Shown here one piece after another: positions 24,736 to 27,210 of a DNA stretch of 27,210 nucleotides. Position numbers and translations under genes: made by a program. Under the pieces are notes generated by a model, which searched no databases, was not told where the DNA came from, and was given only the letters and a program-made list of their open reading frames with translations. Origin of the DNA: a virus; the IMG/VR virus record IMGVR_UViG_3300044971_001761, positions 1 through 27,210 of that record, one strand, 5' to 3'. Position 1 is the first letter of the stretch; the number at the start of each line of letters is the position of its first letter.

Positions 24736-25173
24736 TCAGCACCATGATGTTTTAGCTTCGCCGTAGTACTCACGGGCAAAACCATTTGTTATCAACATTT
24801 GACGCAGGCTCTTGCCGTCAAGCAAAATATCACCCAATACACGCCCACCATATTTGTCCCAACCCATCAATACAACTTGGCGTTTCTGTGCCCCATTGAT
24901 TTGTGCCTTAGTGAATGCAGTTGCAGCTTGACCACGTGCATCTTCACTTGGGCACATTGCGCGATGACCCTTCTCAGGTGTATCAACACCAAATACACGG
25001 ACACTCAATTCCTTTTTCAGAGGCTCAGGCAACCAGTTAGCTTGAAACGCCACTGTGTCACCATCAATTACTCTGGTCAATACTGCATCATATGCAACAC
25101 CAGCTTTTTCTTTTTGTGCAAAACTTGCGATTGCGGTTAGTGCTATCATAGCACCGATTATTATTTTTTTCAT
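24736..25173 (-). CDS. Secreted staphylococcal-nuclease-like protein, 145 aa
   Basis: A signal peptide (MKKIIIGAMIALTAIASFA, cleavage likely after Ala19) is followed by the SNase fold: VIDGDTV (Asp37, Asp39), VRVFGVDTPE (Arg59, Asp64, Glu67) and KYGGRVLGDILLDGKSL (Arg111). These match Asp19/Asp21, Arg35, Asp40, Glu43 and Arg87 of the Staphylococcus enzyme, so it should be active with calcium. Cys74 and the last Cys could form a disulfide, in keeping with the periplasm. It may cut host or competitor DNA there (inference). It sits between nrdA and thioredoxin. AAGGAATAAAA precedes the ATG. Confidence 0.85.
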   Translation of the reverse strand: MKKIIIGAMIALTAIASFAQKEKAGVAYDAVLTRVIDGDTVAFQANWLPEPLKKELSVRVFGVDTPEKGHRAMCPSEDARGQAATAFTKAQINGAQKRQVVLMGWDKYGGRVLGDILLDGKSLRQMLITNGFAREYYGEAKTSWC

Positions 25174-25187
25174 TTTTATTCCTTTTG

Positions 25188-26981
25188 TTATTGGCAAGCT
25201 AGGCATTCATCACCACCAATGATTGCACTCAAGTCCAATTCTTTGATGATTTCACGCTCAATGCGCTTTGATACCTTATCCGCTTTAGCCAACTTCTCAC
25301 TGCGGCAATAGTACAAAGTCTTCAACCCACGTTTCCATGCTAGGAAATGGCAAGCATGGATATACTTGATGTGTGCATCTGGACGGAAGAATAGATTCAA
25401 ACTCTGTGCTTGATCAATGTATGGCTGTCTATCTGCGGCGTGTTCAATGACCCAACGCTGATCAATCTCCATAGAAGTCTTGAACACTTCACGATCATTT
25501 TCATTCATCCATGTTAGGTGTTGCACCGAGCCATCGTTGGCAATGATTGACGACCAAACTTCATCAGCCCAGCCATCTGTATGAGTCTCAGCTTCTTTCT
25601 GAATGATCTTGTCCAACCAACGATTCTTGTTCAGTGAAGAACCACTCAGTGTGTCTTGGCGATAAGCATTTGCGCGGTATGGTTCAATGGATGGTGATGT
25701 ATTGCCCATGATGATGGACGATGATGCATTTGGTGCAATAGCCCACATGTGGCTGAATCTGCGGCCTGTGCCGACAGCATCAGGTGCCTCACCTCGCTCT
25801 TTACCCAACTCAAGATTAGCAACAGCGCCCTTTGTATGGATGTTCTTGAACATCTGGATGTTGTATGACTTAGCCATCACACCTTCAAATGCAATTCCCT
25901 TTTTCTGCAAGAATGCATGGAAGCCCAGTGCACCGATACCAATGCTTCGCTCACGCATAGCAGAGAATTTAGCCCTTGCGATGGTGTCTGGTGCATTGTC
26001 GATGAAGTATTGCAAAACGTTGTCTAACATCTCTGCGATATCACGAATGAATAGTGGATCATCTTTCCATTCATCATAGTACTCCAGATTCACGGAAGAC
26101 AGGCAACACACCGCGGTGCGGTCTTTGTTTGTTGGAAGAATGATTTCAGAACACAGATTGGATTGTGCAATCTTCAAGCCCAAGTCTTTCTGAAACTGTG
26201 GCATTGCACGATTGCTTGTGTCAATGAAGTGGATGTATGGCTCACCTGTCAACATACGCATTTCAAGGACTTGTTGCCACAACTCTTTAGCTGATACTGT
26301 ATCACGAATGGTGTTATCATGTGGATCACGGAAGTGCCAACTATCATCAGCATTTGGATCCAACATAGCCTGCTCAACCAATTGCATGAAGTCATCGGTG
26401 ATATTGATACCGTGATGCAAGTTCAAGGCCCGCATATTTGGATCACCAGTTGGCTTCCTCATATCCAAAAATAGAGGAATATCTGGATGGCTAATATCAA
26501 GATAAGCGGCATAAGAACCGCGGCGAGTACGGCCCTGCCTATAGGCGAGGCTTGATGCATCATAAGTCCTAAGATGAGGCATGATGCCAGTAGACTTGTC
26601 ATCAGCAGAACGAATAGCGAATCCAATTCCAATACCTCCGCCGAGCATACTCAGCCAGTTTACCTCCGAGAGACAATCCACCAAACCTTCTGCACTATCG
26701 TGGAGATATGGTAGAAAGCAAGAAATAGGTAGGCCCCGGCTGCTACGACCAAAAGAAAGGATAGGTGTAGAATAGCTGAGCCAATGCTTAGAAGAATATT
26801 CATACAACCTCTGAGCATGTGCTTGATTAGATCCAAAAGTTTTGCTGACAAACGCGAATCTCTCCTGTGGTGATTGTTCCTCATCTTTCATGTAGCTTTC
26901 TTTAAGGCGCTTCCTACCTAAATCATCGAATAGATTATCCCGAGAATAATCCACTCTAATATCGTGAACGATACTTTCCAT
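25188..26981 (-). CDS. nrdA: Class Ia ribonucleotide reductase large subunit NrdA, 597 aa
   Basis: Catalytic residues are visible: PISCF (Cys88) and AVCCLSS (Cys292/293) as redox cysteines, QSNLCSEI with Asn275, Cys277 and Glu279 as the thiyl-radical site, the radical-transfer pair TLYYCRS (Tyr557, Tyr558) and the swinging-arm CLAC (Cys593, Cys596). It reduces ribonucleoside diphosphates with NrdB. The N-terminal ATP-cone regulatory domain of long NrdA is missing, as in short phage forms, so overall activity may not be shut off by dATP. The start follows AGGAGACAAG. The stop is 12 bases inside the following frame's open upstream extension but 14 bases before its real ATG. Confidence 0.92.
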   Translation of the reverse strand: MESIVHDIRVDYSRDNLFDDLGRKRLKESYMKDEEQSPQERFAFVSKTFGSNQAHAQRLYEYSSKHWLSYSTPILSFGRSSRGLPISCFLPYLHDSAEGLVDCLSEVNWLSMLGGGIGIGFAIRSADDKSTGIMPHLRTYDASSLAYRQGRTRRGSYAAYLDISHPDIPLFLDMRKPTGDPNMRALNLHHGINITDDFMQLVEQAMLDPNADDSWHFRDPHDNTIRDTVSAKELWQQVLEMRMLTGEPYIHFIDTSNRAMPQFQKDLGLKIAQSNLCSEIILPTNKDRTAVCCLSSVNLEYYDEWKDDPLFIRDIAEMLDNVLQYFIDNAPDTIARAKFSAMRERSIGIGALGFHAFLQKKGIAFEGVMAKSYNIQMFKNIHTKGAVANLELGKERGEAPDAVGTGRRFSHMWAIAPNASSSIIMGNTSPSIEPYRANAYRQDTLSGSSLNKNRWLDKIIQKEAETHTDGWADEVWSSIIANDGSVQHLTWMNENDREVFKTSMEIDQRWVIEHAADRQPYIDQAQSLNLFFRPDAHIKYIHACHFLAWKRGLKTLYYCRSEKLAKADKVSKRIEREIIKELDLSAIIGGDECLACQ

Positions 26982-26995
26982 CTTGTCTCCTGTTA

Positions 26996-27210
26996 TTATT
27001 TTGATACGAACTCTTGCGCCAAAGGAAATACCTCAGCGATCACTTTGGCAATTTCAATTGCCATTTCCCTGTGTTCTTTTTGCGTTGCTTTTTCAGAGCG
27101 GACTTCTATGTAGTGAATGAAGGAACGCAGTGTACCATTGATGTACATGCGTGACACGGTATTTCCTTCGGGTAGAATGGCTCTGGCTTGCTCTTTTGCA
27201 ATACCCTATT
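26996..27210 (-). CDS. thyX: ThyX-type flavin-dependent thymidylate synthase, C-terminal fragment
   Basis: GIAKEQARAILPEGNTVSRM, then LRSFIHYIEVRSEKATQKEH and MAIEIAKVIAEVFP match the C-terminal half of ThyX, including the QAR...LP and H..R....TQ.E.R segments that bind dUMP and FAD. ThyX makes dTMP from dUMP with methylene-tetrahydrofolate and FAD. The frame is open from 27205 down to the TAA at 26996-26998; directly before GIAKEQ is an in-frame TAG (27206-27208), so the gene is interrupted at the window edge. It heads the nrdA-nrdB operon. Confidence 0.78.

Noticed and set aside
26660-26884. Minus-strand 74-aa frame with membrane-like segment
   Set aside because: Lies wholly inside nrdA in another frame, with no ribosome site or support.
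27206-27208. TAG recoded as an amino acid (alternative code)
   Set aside because: Other genes here, such as that at 12258, end at TAG with the next cassette directly behind, so TAG acts as a stop.

Overview
The window looks like part of a large lytic tailed-phage genome of the T4-like myovirus type, infecting a Gram-negative, possibly betaproteobacterial, host. Evidence: dense short genes with ATGA stop/start overlaps; class Ia ribonucleotide reductase (nrdA, nrdB) with a phage thioredoxin and a ThyX fragment; an ATP-dependent DNA ligase; a DexA-like exonuclease; a polyglycine tail protein; and two TATAAATA T4-type late promoters. The host guess rests weakly on one BPSL0761-type small protein and one prophage-type protein common in Burkholderiales. 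No rRNA, CRISPR array, transposase, integrase or convincing tRNA was seen.

Layout. (1) 1-3427, minus strand: a promoter near 3400 starts an operon (nucleotidyltransferase-like protein, small phage proteins, a P-loop kinase) that ends in a hairpin at 852-868. A second promoter at 814-841 drives two small proteins and the ligase, which runs off the left edge. (2) 3462-16327, plus strand: an accessory island of about 45 small genes. It includes a Band-7/SPFH lipoprotein, a homologue of R67-type (DfrB) dihydrofolate reductase, a T5orf172-type GIY-YIG protein, several one-helix membrane proteins and five members of one paralogous family. Eleven near-identical sigma70 promoters (TTGACA, 16-bp spacer, TGnTATAAT) punctuate the island and often begin at the stop codon of the gene before; a twelfth points out of its right end and a thirteenth is the minus-strand promoter at 814-841. 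(3) 16328-16544: convergent junction with a folded element and the orphan promoter aimed antisense into a GIY-YIG gene. (4) 16545-20376, minus strand: GIY-YIG nuclease, two zinc-finger proteins, a tandem paralogue pair, DexA-like exonuclease, YspA/SLOG protein and a ParS/MbcA-like domain. (5) 20447-21740, minus strand: late tail-fibre cluster. (6) 21767-23456, minus strand: small conserved phage proteins. (7) 23516-27210, minus strand: nrdA, a secreted SNase-like nuclease, thioredoxin, nrdB and the end of thyX.

The genes form two visible programmes: host-sigma70-driven early genes in many small modules, and DNA-precursor synthesis plus late structural genes on the minus strand. The most unusual points are the promoter cassettes, three minus-strand elements in which a terminator hairpin holds the -35 box of the next promoter, an apparent one-base frameshift at the start of nrdB, the DfrB homologue, and a stop codon breaking thyX at the window edge.
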